The notes under the pieces: model-generated
Told to the model about the DNA's origin: nothing
The model's database searches: none
What the model saw: only the letters and a program-made list of their open reading frames with translations
Assembly: GCF_003034845.1 (NCBI RefSeq)
Contig: NZ_PZKC01000010.1
Coordinates: forward strand, 86,302-150,301
Direction of reading: 5' to 3'
DNA length: 64,000 nucleotides
DNA from: Pseudothauera lacus
GTDB taxonomy: Bacteria > Pseudomonadota > Gammaproteobacteria > Burkholderiales > Rhodocyclaceae
Shown here: positions 36,312 through 44,450 of the stretch, in pieces
Layout of the letters: each line of letters starts with the position of its first letter
Numbering within the stretch: the stretch's first letter is position 1
Made by a program: the position numbers and the translations under genes

Positions 36312-36428
36312 CGGTTTCGCCAGGAAATGCTGATCAGGATGTCCAACTTGCCGGTCAATGATGCCCGCTCGCGCGGGGCACCGCCAGCGCACGGGTAGAA
36401 TGCGGGCTTTTCACCGCGGACGGCCGCC

Positions 36429-37586
36429 ATGAATCTGCCCCAACCCTCCGCCGACGCGCTCGACCAGAGCGCGCGCCTGCTCGCGCTGGTGCATGCCGAA
36501 GTGGCTGCGGCGGGCGGTTGGCTGCCGTTCTCGCGCTACATGGAGCTGGCCCTCTACGCCCCCGGACTGGGGTATTACAGCGGCGGGGCGCGAAAGTTCG
36601 GCCCCGGCGGCGATTTCATCACCGCACCGGAGCTCACCCCGCTGTTCGGCCAGGCGCTCGCCGCCCAGGTCGAGCAGGTGATGCGGGCCAGTGCCGCTCA
36701 CGTCATCGAGGCCGGCGCCGGCACCGGCCTGCTGGCCGCCGATCTGCTGCTCGACCTGGAGCGTCGCGGCTGCCTGCCGGAGCGCTACGACATTCTGGAG
36801 CTTTCCGGCGAGCTGCGTGCGCGTCAGGGTGAAACCCTGGCGCGCAAGGTGCCCCATCTGGCGGCGCGGGTGCGCTGGCTGGACGCGCTGCCGGAGCACT
36901 TCAGCGGTGTGCTGGTGGCCAACGAGGTGCTCGACGTGATGCCGGTGCATGTGGTGGTCAGCCGTGCCGAGGGGCTCTTCGAGCGCGGCGTGGCCGTGGC
37001 CGGCGAGGCGCTGTGCTGGGCCGACCGCCCGGCGCACGGCGAGGTGCTGGCGGTGGCGCGCGCGCTCGATCTGCCGGTGCCGCAGGACGGCGAGTACGTC
37101 AGCGAGATCTGTCCGGCGGCACGTGCCTGGGTGGCGGAATGGGGGCGCCGCCTGCAGGCCGGCGCCCTGCTGCTGATCGATTACGGTTACCCGCGCGGGG
37201 AGTACTACCTGCCGGCGCGCGCCGGCGGCACGCTGCTGTGCTACTACCGCCACCACGCCCATGGCGATCCCTTCCTGTGGCCGGGGCTCAACGACATCAC
37301 CGCCTTCGTCGATTTCACCGCGGTGGCGGAGGCCGGCTTCGATGCCGGGCTGGAGGTCTACGGTTACACCAACCAGGCGCATTTTCTCTACAACTGCGGG
37401 GTGCTGGCCTGTCTGGAGGGGCGCGGCGAGCGCGAGAGTGCGGACTACATCCGCGCCGCGCGTGCGGTGCAGCGCCTCACGGCGCCGCAGGAGATGGGGG
37501 AGTTGTTCAAGGTGCTGGCCCTCGGCCGCGGCCTCTCCGGGGGGCTGCTGGGCTTTGCCCGCGGCGACCGCGTGCATGCCCTGTAG
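36429..37586 (+). CDS. MidA/NDUFAF7-family class I SAM methyltransferase
   Basis: 385 aa. Signatures of COG1565: FSRYMELALYAPGLGYYSGG, FGPGGDFITAPELTPLFG, VIEAGAGTGLLAADLL (SAM site) and VLVANEVLDVMPVH. The mitochondrial homologue methylates an arginine of a complex I subunit, so an arginine-methyltransferase role in NADH dehydrogenase assembly is possible by homology; bacterial targets are unproven. It ends just before a convergent small gene, with only 6 bp between the stops. Confidence 0.9.
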   Translation: MNLPQPSADALDQSARLLALVHAEVAAAGGWLPFSRYMELALYAPGLGYYSGGARKFGPGGDFITAPELTPLFGQALAAQVEQVMRASAAHVIEAGAGTGLLAADLLLDLERRGCLPERYDILELSGELRARQGETLARKVPHLAARVRWLDALPEHFSGVLVANEVLDVMPVHVVVSRAEGLFERGVAVAGEALCWADRPAHGEVLAVARALDLPVPQDGEYVSEICPAARAWVAEWGRRLQAGALLLIDYGYPRGEYYLPARAGGTLLCYYRHHAHGDPFLWPGLNDITAFVDFTAVAEAGFDAGLEVYGYTNQAHFLYNCGVLACLEGRGERESADYIRAARAVQRLTAPQEMGELFKVLALGRGLSGGLLGFARGDRVHAL

Positions 37587-37592
37587 TTGCGC

Positions 37593-37880
37593 TCAGGCGG
37601 CGGCGGAGCTGCCCAGGCTGCATTCGCGCTGACTGCACTTGGCGACACCGAAGGGGGTGCGCACCAGCAGCGGGTAGCTGGCGCCGCTGAAGGGGCCGTA
37701 GCTGCCGATGTTGTAGCCCACCACCTGGCCGCTGACATGGCCGATGCAGACGCTGCGGCCGATGCGGTAGCCGGCGTGGATGGCGCTGTTGATGGCTGCG
37801 CGCACGGCGCCCGGCCAGGGTTGGGCGGGGGTGTCGACACTGCGGGCGCCGTCGACGAGAGCGAGATCCTTCCTGTCCAT
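37593..37880 (-). CDS. Small hypothetical protein
   Basis: 95 aa from ATG 37880 (MDRKDLALVDGARSVDTPAQ). The middle is mixed hydrophobic (YRIGRSVCIGHVSGQVVGYN) and the C-terminus has two cysteines (AKCSQRECSL) that might bind metal. No family recognised. The leader GGAGGCCATCATGG is identical to that of the next small gene at 38223, so the two genes share a duplicated start region. Confidence 0.55.
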   Translation of the reverse strand: MDRKDLALVDGARSVDTPAQPWPGAVRAAINSAIHAGYRIGRSVCIGHVSGQVVGYNIGSYGPFSGASYPLLVRTPFGVAKCSQRECSLGSSAAA

Positions 37881-38019
37881 GATGGCCTCCATTCGGTGGC
37901 AGGCGCCCCGCGCCTTCCGGCACGGGCCGTCCTGAGTCCATCTTCCCACCGTGGGTGCCGCGGGCGAGGGCGGAACAGCGGCCGAAAAGGCCCGGTTATC
38001 CGCGCCGCCGGGCGGCGCC

Positions 38020-38223
38020 CTATTCCTGGTTGCGGTACATCGCCGCGAGGAAGGCGTCGATGTCCTCGGGGGGCGGCAGGTGGCGTTCCGGCGTGCGACA
38101 GTGTTCGACCTGCTGCAATCCGGGCTCGGGGCGGGGGAGCCAGCCGGCGTCGAGAATCTCGTCGTCGTAGGCGGGTTCGGGGTCGGCGACTCTGCCCGTG
38201 CTCATTTCCATGACGATCACCAT
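38020..38223 (-). CDS. Very small hypothetical protein
   Basis: 67 aa from ATG 38223 (MVIVMEMSTGRVADPEPAYD). It is acidic and ends PPPEDIDAFLAAMYRNQE. No family recognised. Its start region GGAGGCCATCATGG equals that of orf95, which supports both being expressed. About 195 bp separate it from the alpha/beta hydrolase gene, without a visible gene. Confidence 0.45.
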   Translation of the reverse strand: MVIVMEMSTGRVADPEPAYDDEILDAGWLPRPEPGLQQVEHCRTPERHLPPPEDIDAFLAAMYRNQE

Positions 38224-38418
38224 GATGGCCTCCGCAACGCTTGCCACAATCACTTGCCGTTCAGCTGTGTTAACGGCTTTGCTGGCTATAACTTGAGTAG
38301 CAGGCGTTGGCAGCGGGCAGCACCCAGGTGGCTGCCCTCGCTTCGATCATGGAGGTAAATCCGTCGTCTTGCCAGTACGGATCAACCCTGACTGCGGTAA
38401 TAATTCACGCCAATGGCA

Positions 38419-39225
38419 TCAGAGCTGGCGTTCGTCCAGCCAGCCGGCGATGAAGGCGGCTACTTTCTCCCAGTCGCGCTCGAGCATCATGCCGTGCCCC
38501 ATGTCGGCGAAGATCTCCGCCTGGCGGCCGTAGACGGTGGCGGTCATCAGCACCTGGTCGGGGGGGATGAGGTGGTCGTGCTCGGCGCCGAGGATGAGCA
38601 TCGGCGGGCGGTGCATGAGCGCCGGACGCGGCAGGTTGAACAGCGTCATGTCCCAGATCGCGCGGTGCGATTCGGGCTGGCTGAGGCGGTAGTAGCGCAG
38701 CAGCGTGGCGTCGTCGATGGGCTGGTGGAAGAGGGCGTCGCGCAGGCTGTCGAGCTGAGGCTGGCCGCCGCCCATGATGCGGTTGAGGTCGGCGAGCAGG
38801 CTGGGCTTCTTGAACATCAGCCCCATCGCCGAACCCATCAGGCCCTGCGGAGGTACCGAGGACATCAGCACCACTGCGGGGACGTCGCTGCGTTCGAGGT
38901 ATTTCTGCACCACCATGCCACCCATCGAATGGCCGATCAGCACCGGCGTCTCGGGCAGCGCGGCAACGACTTCGCCGAGGTCGGCGACGTAGTCGTCGAG
39001 GGAGAAGGCGTCGAGCGGCGTGCTCGCACGGCTGCCGCCGTGGCCGGAGAGCGAGAGCGCGTAGCTGGTCCAGCCGCGGGCGGCGAACCAGGGCAGGAAG
39101 TGCTCATCCCAGCACCACGCCGCAGTGTAGGCGCCGTGCACGAAGAGCAGCGGGGTGGGGCGCGCGGGCTGGCCGGCAGGGGTGTGACAGAGGACTTCGA
39201 GTTCGCCGAAGCGGGAGGTGTTCAT
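38419..39225 (-). CDS. Alpha/beta-hydrolase fold protein
   Basis: 268 aa from ATG 39225 (MNTSRFGELEVLCHTPAGQP). Oxyanion region LFVHGAYTAAWCWDEHFLPW, nucleophile GHSMGGMVVQ, acid within GAEHDHLI and histidine in DMGHGMMLE complete the triad. The start overlaps the stop of the upstream glutathione transferase gene by 4 bp. Likely an esterase or C-C hydrolase acting with the redox partners in the operon; the substrate is not predictable. Confidence 0.9.
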   Translation of the reverse strand: MNTSRFGELEVLCHTPAGQPARPTPLLFVHGAYTAAWCWDEHFLPWFAARGWTSYALSLSGHGGSRASTPLDAFSLDDYVADLGEVVAALPETPVLIGHSMGGMVVQKYLERSDVPAVVLMSSVPPQGLMGSAMGLMFKKPSLLADLNRIMGGGQPQLDSLRDALFHQPIDDATLLRYYRLSQPESHRAIWDMTLFNLPRPALMHRPPMLILGAEHDHLIPPDQVLMTATVYGRQAEIFADMGHGMMLERDWEKVAAFIAGWLDERQL

Positions 39226-39842
39226 CGGGGGATCTCCATGCCGCGCTGGACGGCAGGGCGCGAGGCGATCTTGTCGAACCAGCGCCGCAGGTTGGGGTAG
39301 TCGGCAAGGCTGATGCCCTGCCATTCGTGCCGGGCGATCCACGGGTAAGTGGCGATGTCGGCAATCGAATAGGTGTCGCCGCCCAGCCAGCTGTGGGCGG
39401 CCAGGCGTTTGTCGAGCACGCCGTAGAGGCGTGCTGCTTCGTCAGTGTAACGCTGGATGGCGTAGGGAATGCGCTCGGCGGCGAAGCGGCGGAAGTGGTG
39501 GGCCTGGCCGAGCATGGGGCCGACGCCGCCAACCTGCAGCATCAGCCACTGCAGCACTTCGCTGCGCGCGCGCGGCTCGGCGGGCAGCAGGCGGGCGCAT
39601 TTTTCCGCCAGGTAGATGAGGATGGCGCCGGATTCGAACACCGTCAGTGCGGTGCCGCCAGGGCCGTCGGCGTCCACGATGACGGGGATCTTGTTGTTCG
39701 GGTTGAGGGCCAGGAAGGCGGGGTCGAACTGCTCGCCGGCGGTGATGTCGATGGTCTGCACGCGGTAGGGCAGGCCGAGCTCTTCGAGGGCGATGGAGAC
39801 TTTCTGGCCGTTCGGGGTGGCCCAGGTGTAGAGGGTGATCAT
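39222..39842 (-). CDS. Glutathione S-transferase family protein
   Basis: 206 aa from ATG 39842, which overlaps the upstream SDR stop as ATGA; three more codons upstream are also open. TLYTWATPNGQKVSIALEEL and the NPNNKIPVIVD and ESGAILIYLAEK motifs show the YfcG/Ure2p-like branch, which often has disulfide-reductase activity with glutathione. The C-terminal helical domain is normal in length. Third gene of a four-gene overlapping operon with FrnE, SDR and alpha/beta hydrolase. Confidence 0.92.
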   Translation of the reverse strand: MITLYTWATPNGQKVSIALEELGLPYRVQTIDITAGEQFDPAFLALNPNNKIPVIVDADGPGGTALTVFESGAILIYLAEKCARLLPAEPRARSEVLQWLMLQVGGVGPMLGQAHHFRRFAAERIPYAIQRYTDEAARLYGVLDKRLAAHSWLGGDTYSIADIATYPWIARHEWQGISLADYPNLRRWFDKIASRPAVQRGMEIPR

Positions 39843-40591
39843 GTCTGCCACAGGGGTGCCAGTTCGGCGTTGCGGATATCGTTCTCGTGGTTGCCGAAGC
39901 GCGCGTCGTCGGCGTCGAGGAGCAGCCAGGTGAGGAAACGGGCGACCGTTTCCGGGGTGGCGAGCTGGCCGCGCGCCTTGAGCTGGCGGAAGGCGTCGAC
40001 GTCCGGGAAGGCGGTCTCGTCGAGGGCGCGGATGGTGGCCTGCATGGGGGTGTCGACCACTCCCGGGCGGGCGCTGCCGACGACGATGCCGCGTTCGCGC
40101 AGTTCTTCATGCCAGCACTGGTAGAGCATGTGCAGGGCACTCTTGGAGATGCAGTAGGGCCCCCAGCCGGCGAGCGCATTGTGGGCGGCGCCGGAGGAAA
40201 TGTGGAGGATGCGTGCGCCGGCCTGCAGCTGCGTCAGCAGGGCCTGGGTGAGGAACAGCGGCGCGGCGAGGTTGGTTTCCCAGTGACGCCGGAAGGCTTC
40301 GCGGTCGAGGGTGGCGAGCGGTCCCGCGGGTTCGATGACGCCGGCGTTGTGGACCACCCACTGCGGACTGCGGCCGCCGAGGGCGGCAAGCACGCGGGCG
40401 GGGGCATCGGCGTCGGCGAGGTCGAGCGCCAGCGCTTCGGCGTCGGCCGGGTGGCGGCTGACGAGGGCGTCGAGCAGGGCCGCGCGGCGACCGATGGCGA
40501 GGACCCGGCAGCCGCGCGCGATGAGCGCTTCTGCAAGGGCCAGGCCGATGCCGCTGCCCGCTCCGGTGACGATGGCCAGGGCCTTGCTCAT
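39839..40591 (-). CDS. Short-chain dehydrogenase/reductase
   Basis: 250 aa from ATG 40591 (MSKALAIVTGAGSGIGLALA). TGAGSGIG nucleotide loop, NAGVIEPAG, and the YCISK active site (about 150-155) define a classical NAD(P)-dependent SDR. Overlapping starts and stops on both sides (4 bp each) couple it to the FrnE-like and GST genes. The substrate is unknown. Confidence 0.9.
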   Translation of the reverse strand: MSKALAIVTGAGSGIGLALAEALIARGCRVLAIGRRAALLDALVSRHPADAEALALDLADADAPARVLAALGGRSPQWVVHNAGVIEPAGPLATLDREAFRRHWETNLAAPLFLTQALLTQLQAGARILHISSGAAHNALAGWGPYCISKSALHMLYQCWHEELRERGIVVGSARPGVVDTPMQATIRALDETAFPDVDAFRQLKARGQLATPETVARFLTWLLLDADDARFGNHENDIRNAELAPLWQT

Positions 40592-41256
40592 GCCTGCCCG
40601 CCTTCGCCGAGCGCCTGCAGGATGGTGGCGCCGAGCACTGCCGCGGATTGGGCGCCGGCCACCCCGATCTTGCGGTGGATGATGAAGAACGGAACGCTGT
40701 CCACGCCCTGCCGGCGCAGGCCGCCGGCCATGCGCTGGACGGCTTCGCGGTCGGCATCGCTGGCCAGGTATTCGGCGATCTCGTCGCGCCGTTCGCCACT
40801 GCCGGCGGCCAGCTCGGCAAGGGTTTCGGGGTCGCCGATGTCGAGTCCGAGCTGGAAGTGGGCGCGGAACAGTGCGTCGGTGAGTGCTGCCACCCGTGCC
40901 GGAGTGCTGCCCAGGCGCTGGGCGCGGTAGCACAGGCGGTGGGCGAGCAGGGTGTTGGGGCGGCTGCGGATGCGCTCGAAGGCGAAGCTGAGGCCGTCGC
41001 CGGCGGCGGCAGCGCTGACTTCGTCGAGCACGCGCTGGGCGCCCTGCGGGCCGCCGAACTTGGCTTCCAGGAAGGGGCGGTAGGGTTCGCCGGCGGGCGG
41101 GGTGTCGGGGTTGAGGAAGAAGGGCAGCCAGTTCACCCGCAGGTCGAGCCCGGGGCGCTCGGCGCGCAGTTCGGCAATGGCCTTGTCGAGGCGGACCTTG
41201 CCGAGGAAGCACCACGGGCAGACGAAGTCGGAGACGAGATCGATGTCGAGAGTCAT
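40588..41256 (-). CDS. DsbA-family oxidoreductase, FrnE type
   Basis: 222 aa. It begins TLDIDLVSDFVCPWCFLGKV; the CPWC active site and VNWLPFFLNPDTPP, plus VPFFIIHRKIGVAGAQ near the end, are typical of cytoplasmic FrnE-like thioredoxin-fold proteins. No signal peptide. It starts 21 bp after the lytic transglycosylase gene and overlaps the SDR gene by 4 bp. Confidence 0.9.
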   Translation of the reverse strand: MTLDIDLVSDFVCPWCFLGKVRLDKAIAELRAERPGLDLRVNWLPFFLNPDTPPAGEPYRPFLEAKFGGPQGAQRVLDEVSAAAAGDGLSFAFERIRSRPNTLLAHRLCYRAQRLGSTPARVAALTDALFRAHFQLGLDIGDPETLAELAAGSGERRDEIAEYLASDADREAVQRMAGGLRRQGVDSVPFFIIHRKIGVAGAQSAAVLGATILQALGEGGQA

Positions 41257-41277
41257 GCGTAATCCGCTGAGAGGGTG

Positions 41278-42510
41278 TCAGTCCTGCCGGCGCAGCATTT
41301 CGAGCAGACGCTGACCGGCACGGCCATCCGCTTCGAGGCCGAGCTGGCTCTGGAGTTCGGCGATGGCACGGCGGCTGCGGGTGCCGAGCATGCCGTCCAC
41401 CTCGCCGATGTCGAAGCCGCGGGCGAGCAGCAGGCGCTGCACTTCGCGGCGTTCGGCGCGGCTGAGGCCGGGGTCGTCGGTGGGCCAGGGGGTGTGGAAG
41501 TGCGCCGCACCGCCGTCGATGCGGTCGGCGAGGTGGGCGATGGCGAGGGCGTAGCTCTCCGCGGCGTTATAGGAGAAGAGGGCGTCGAAATTGCGCAGGG
41601 TGAGGAAGGCCGGGCCGTCGATGCCGGCGGGCAGGATCAGCCCGGCGCGTTCGGCGGCAGCCGGCAGCGCGCTGCCGTCGGCGCGCCGCACACCGAGGGC
41701 GGCCCATTCCTGCACGCTGCGCTTGGCGCGGCGCCCCGCCCGCGCGCTGTCGAAGCCCGCCGGCAGGCGGACTTCGATGCCCCACGGCTGTCCGTGCTGC
41801 CAGCCCGCCTGGGCGAGGAAGTTGGCTGTCGAGGCGAGCGCGTCGGGGATGCTGCTGATGAGGTCGCGGCGCCCGTCGCCGTCGAAATCGACCGCCAGGC
41901 GCTTGAAGGTGGACGGCATGAACTGGGTGTGGCCGAAGGCGCCGGCCCATGAGCCGGTAAGGCGTTCGGGGTCGACGTGGCCTTGTTCGACGATCTGCAG
42001 CGCGGTGAAGAACTCGCCGCGGAAGAAATCCTGCCGTCGCCCGAAGCACGACAGCGTGGCCAGCGACTGCAGCAGCGGGCGCTGGCCGAAGTTGCGTCCG
42101 TAGTTGCTTTCCACCCCCCACACCGCCACCACGGTGGCGGCATCGACGCGATAGCGCGCTTCGATGGCGGCCAGGGTGTCGGCCCACTGTGCGCGCATGG
42201 CCTGGCCATCGGCGACGCGTTCGGCGTCCACCAGGCCGGCGAGGTAGTCCCAGATCGCGGTGCGGAACTCGGGCTGGGCGTCGAGGAAGCCGATTACCGC
42301 CATGTCAGGACTGAGGCCGCGGGCGTGGGTGTCGAAGGTGGTGGTGTGCACGCCGCGCTGGCTGCTCTGCGCGCGCAGGGCGTCGAGGCAGCGGGCGAAT
42401 TCGGCGTCGGCGCCGGCATCGGTGCTGACGGTGGCGGCCAGCAGGCTCAGCAGGACGCCAGCGAGGAAGGGCACGGGGGCGCGGGACGGGGAGGGCGGGA
42501 GCGGTGGCAT
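41278..42510 (-). CDS. Lytic murein transglycosylase (MltB type) with peptidoglycan-binding domain
   Basis: 410 aa. An N-terminal hydrophobic segment (about 14-33) acts as signal peptide, without a lipobox cysteine at the expected place. The SLT-type domain carries the catalytic glutamate in VAVWGVESNYGRNFG and GAFGHTQFMPSTFKRLAVDF. The C-terminal 60 residues are a peptidoglycan-binding repeat (LLLARGFDIGEVDGMLGTRS). It cleaves glycan strands in the periplasm. First gene of the minus-strand run that continues with the FrnE-like gene. Confidence 0.93.
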   Translation of the reverse strand: MPPLPPSPSRAPVPFLAGVLLSLLAATVSTDAGADAEFARCLDALRAQSSQRGVHTTTFDTHARGLSPDMAVIGFLDAQPEFRTAIWDYLAGLVDAERVADGQAMRAQWADTLAAIEARYRVDAATVVAVWGVESNYGRNFGQRPLLQSLATLSCFGRRQDFFRGEFFTALQIVEQGHVDPERLTGSWAGAFGHTQFMPSTFKRLAVDFDGDGRRDLISSIPDALASTANFLAQAGWQHGQPWGIEVRLPAGFDSARAGRRAKRSVQEWAALGVRRADGSALPAAAERAGLILPAGIDGPAFLTLRNFDALFSYNAAESYALAIAHLADRIDGGAAHFHTPWPTDDPGLSRAERREVQRLLLARGFDIGEVDGMLGTRSRRAIAELQSQLGLEADGRAGQRLLEMLRRQD

Positions 42511-42590
42511 GGAGGCATTTTATGCCCAAGCGGGCGCGCAGGTGCGGGCGATGGGGGAAGGGTGTGGCATTGTTGGCTGGCAGGCCAGGT

Positions 42591-42635
42591 GCACCGGCAC
42601 AGTTTTCTGCTTTGTATTGAAAATTGTACCGGTAC
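42591..42635. promoter_or_regulatory. Paired G-ACCGG-AC sites upstream of the aminotransferase gene
   Basis: GCACCGGCAC (42591-42600) and the perfect palindrome GTACCGGTAC (42626-42635) are direct repeats 35 bp apart, about 60-100 bp before the start codon. Such spacing on one face of the helix suggests a regulator site, perhaps a MocR-type PLP-dependent factor, though none is encoded nearby. Confidence 0.45.
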
Positions 42636-42698
42636 GCATGAGGCGTTCGGCTCTAGACTGCAGTTCGGCAATTTCCAGCCATCCGGCATTCGACGGCC

Positions 42699-43886
42699 AT
42701 GAACTTCATCCTTGCGCGCCGCGCCCGAGCGCTCACCAGTTCGGCGATCCGTGAGATCCTCAAGGTCACCGAGCGTCCCGAGGTGATCTCCTTTGCCGGC
42801 GGGCTGCCGTCGCCGCAGAGCTTCCCGGTCGATGAGATCGCCCGTGCCAGCGTGCGCGTTTTCGGCCGTCAGGCCGCCACTGCGCTGCAGTACGGCCCCA
42901 CCGAGGGCTATGCGCCGCTGCGCGAATGGGTGGCGGCCCGCCACGGCGTCGATGCGGCGCAGGTGATGATCACCACCGGCTCGCAGCAGGCCCTCGATCT
43001 GCTCGGCAAGGTCCTCATCGATGCCGGCAGCCCGGTGCTGGTGGAGACCCCTACCTATCTCGGCGCACTGCAGGCCTTCGCGCTCTATGAGCCGGTCTTT
43101 TGCGCCGTGGACTGCGATGCCGACGGCCCCCTGCCGCAGGCGCTGAGCGCCGGGCTGGCTGCCGGGGCGCGCTTCATCTACGTCCAGCCGAACTTCCAGA
43201 ACCCCACCGGGCGACGCATGCCGCTGGCCCGCCGGCAGGAGCTGGTGGCGCGCGCCGCGGCGCTGGGGCTGCCGGTGGTGGAGGACGACCCCTATGGCGA
43301 ACTGGCCTACGACGGCGAGCACCTGCCTTCACTGCGCAGCCTGGCGCCGAACGGGGTGGTGTATCTGGGGAGCTTCTCCAAGGTGCTCGCCCCCGGTCTG
43401 CGTCTGGGCTACCTGATCGCCCCGCCGGCGCTTTTCGGCAAACTCGTGCAGGCCAAGCAGGCCAGCGATCTGCACACCCCCAGCGTTGCCCAGCTGCTGG
43501 CCTGGGAGACGGTGCGCGACGGTCTCCTCGATACCCACCTCGACAGCGTCCGCGCGCTCTACGCCGGGCAGTGCGCAGCGATGCTGGGCGCGCTGGAACG
43601 CCACATGCCCGCCGGGGTGAGCTGGAACCGTCCGCAGGGCGGCATGTTCATCTGGCTCACCCTGCCCGCCGGGCTCGACGCCGGGGCGCTGCTCGACGCC
43701 GCGGTGGCGCGCAATGTCGCCTACGTGCCGGGGGCGGCCTTCTATGCCGGCGAGGGGCCGGTCAACACCCTGCGGCTGGCCTTCGTCACCGTGCCGCAGG
43801 CACTCATCGAGGAAGGCGTGGCCCGCCTCGGAGCGCTGTTTGCGGCGGCGCTGGCGGGGGATACGGCCGCGTCCTTGCCGGCCTGA
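42699..43886 (+). CDS. PLP-dependent aminotransferase, 2-aminoadipate aminotransferase-like
   Basis: 395 aa, fold type I. Signatures are VISFAGGLPSPQSFPVDEI, TTGSQQALDLLGKVLID, VQPNFQNPTGRRMPL, the acid in VVEDDPYGELAYDG and the PLP lysine in YLGSFSKVLAPGLRLGY. It matches the LysN/ARO8-like group that transaminates 2-aminoadipate, aromatic or branched-chain amino acids, but lacks the GntR domain of MocR regulators. Two G-ACCGG-AC repeats occur in its promoter region. Confidence 0.88.
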   Translation: MNFILARRARALTSSAIREILKVTERPEVISFAGGLPSPQSFPVDEIARASVRVFGRQAATALQYGPTEGYAPLREWVAARHGVDAAQVMITTGSQQALDLLGKVLIDAGSPVLVETPTYLGALQAFALYEPVFCAVDCDADGPLPQALSAGLAAGARFIYVQPNFQNPTGRRMPLARRQELVARAAALGLPVVEDDPYGELAYDGEHLPSLRSLAPNGVVYLGSFSKVLAPGLRLGYLIAPPALFGKLVQAKQASDLHTPSVAQLLAWETVRDGLLDTHLDSVRALYAGQCAAMLGALERHMPAGVSWNRPQGGMFIWLTLPAGLDAGALLDAAVARNVAYVPGAAFYAGEGPVNTLRLAFVTVPQALIEEGVARLGALFAAALAGDTAASLPA

Positions 43887-44024
43887 TCGACGGCGGCGGC
43901 ATCGTAAGCCACCCCCTGAACGGAACCTGCCGCTACAATGCCGGGCTAGGCGCTCCCGCCCGGGGGTGCCAGGGAGACCGGGCATGGTCCGGCACAACGA
44001 TACCGAATCAGAAACGGAGCAACG

Positions 44025-44450
44025 ATGAACGCGACCGCAACCGCCCTGCCGACCGAGCAGGAGATGCTCTCGGCGCCGGCCGACGAGTACATGTCGCCCG
44101 CCCAGCTGGCCTTCTTCCGCAACCGTCTGCAGGACGAGATGAACCAGTTGCTGGAGAACGCTCACGAGACCACCACGCACCTGCAGGAGAACGAGGCCAC
44201 GCCCGATCCCTCCGACCGCGCCAGCGTCGAGGAAGAGCACACCCTCGAACTGCGCGTGCGTGACCGCGAGCGCAAGCTGCTGAAGAAGATCGAGGAAGCC
44301 ATCGCCCGCATCGATACCGGCGACTACGGCTGGTGCGAAGAGACCGGCGAGCCGATCGGCATCGGCCGGCTGCTGGCCCGCCCGACCGCGACGCTGTGCC
44401 TGGAAGCGCAGGAGCGCCGCGAAAAGCTCAAGAAGATGCATGGCGGCTGA
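44025..44450 (+). CDS. dksA: DksA-family RNA polymerase-binding transcription factor
   Basis: 141 aa. It has the N-terminal coiled coil with the tip aspartates and SPAQLAFFRNRLQDEM, and a C-terminal zinc-finger-like region. That region reads YGWCEETGEPIGIGRLLARP then TLCLEAQE: only two of the four canonical cysteines remain, so zinc is probably not held, as in DksA2-type proteins. It works with ppGpp to adjust rRNA and amino-acid promoters. It slightly overlaps the start of the CobW-type gene. Confidence 0.92.
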   Translation: MNATATALPTEQEMLSAPADEYMSPAQLAFFRNRLQDEMNQLLENAHETTTHLQENEATPDPSDRASVEEEHTLELRVRDRERKLLKKIEEAIARIDTGDYGWCEETGEPIGIGRLLARPTATLCLEAQERREKLKKMHGG

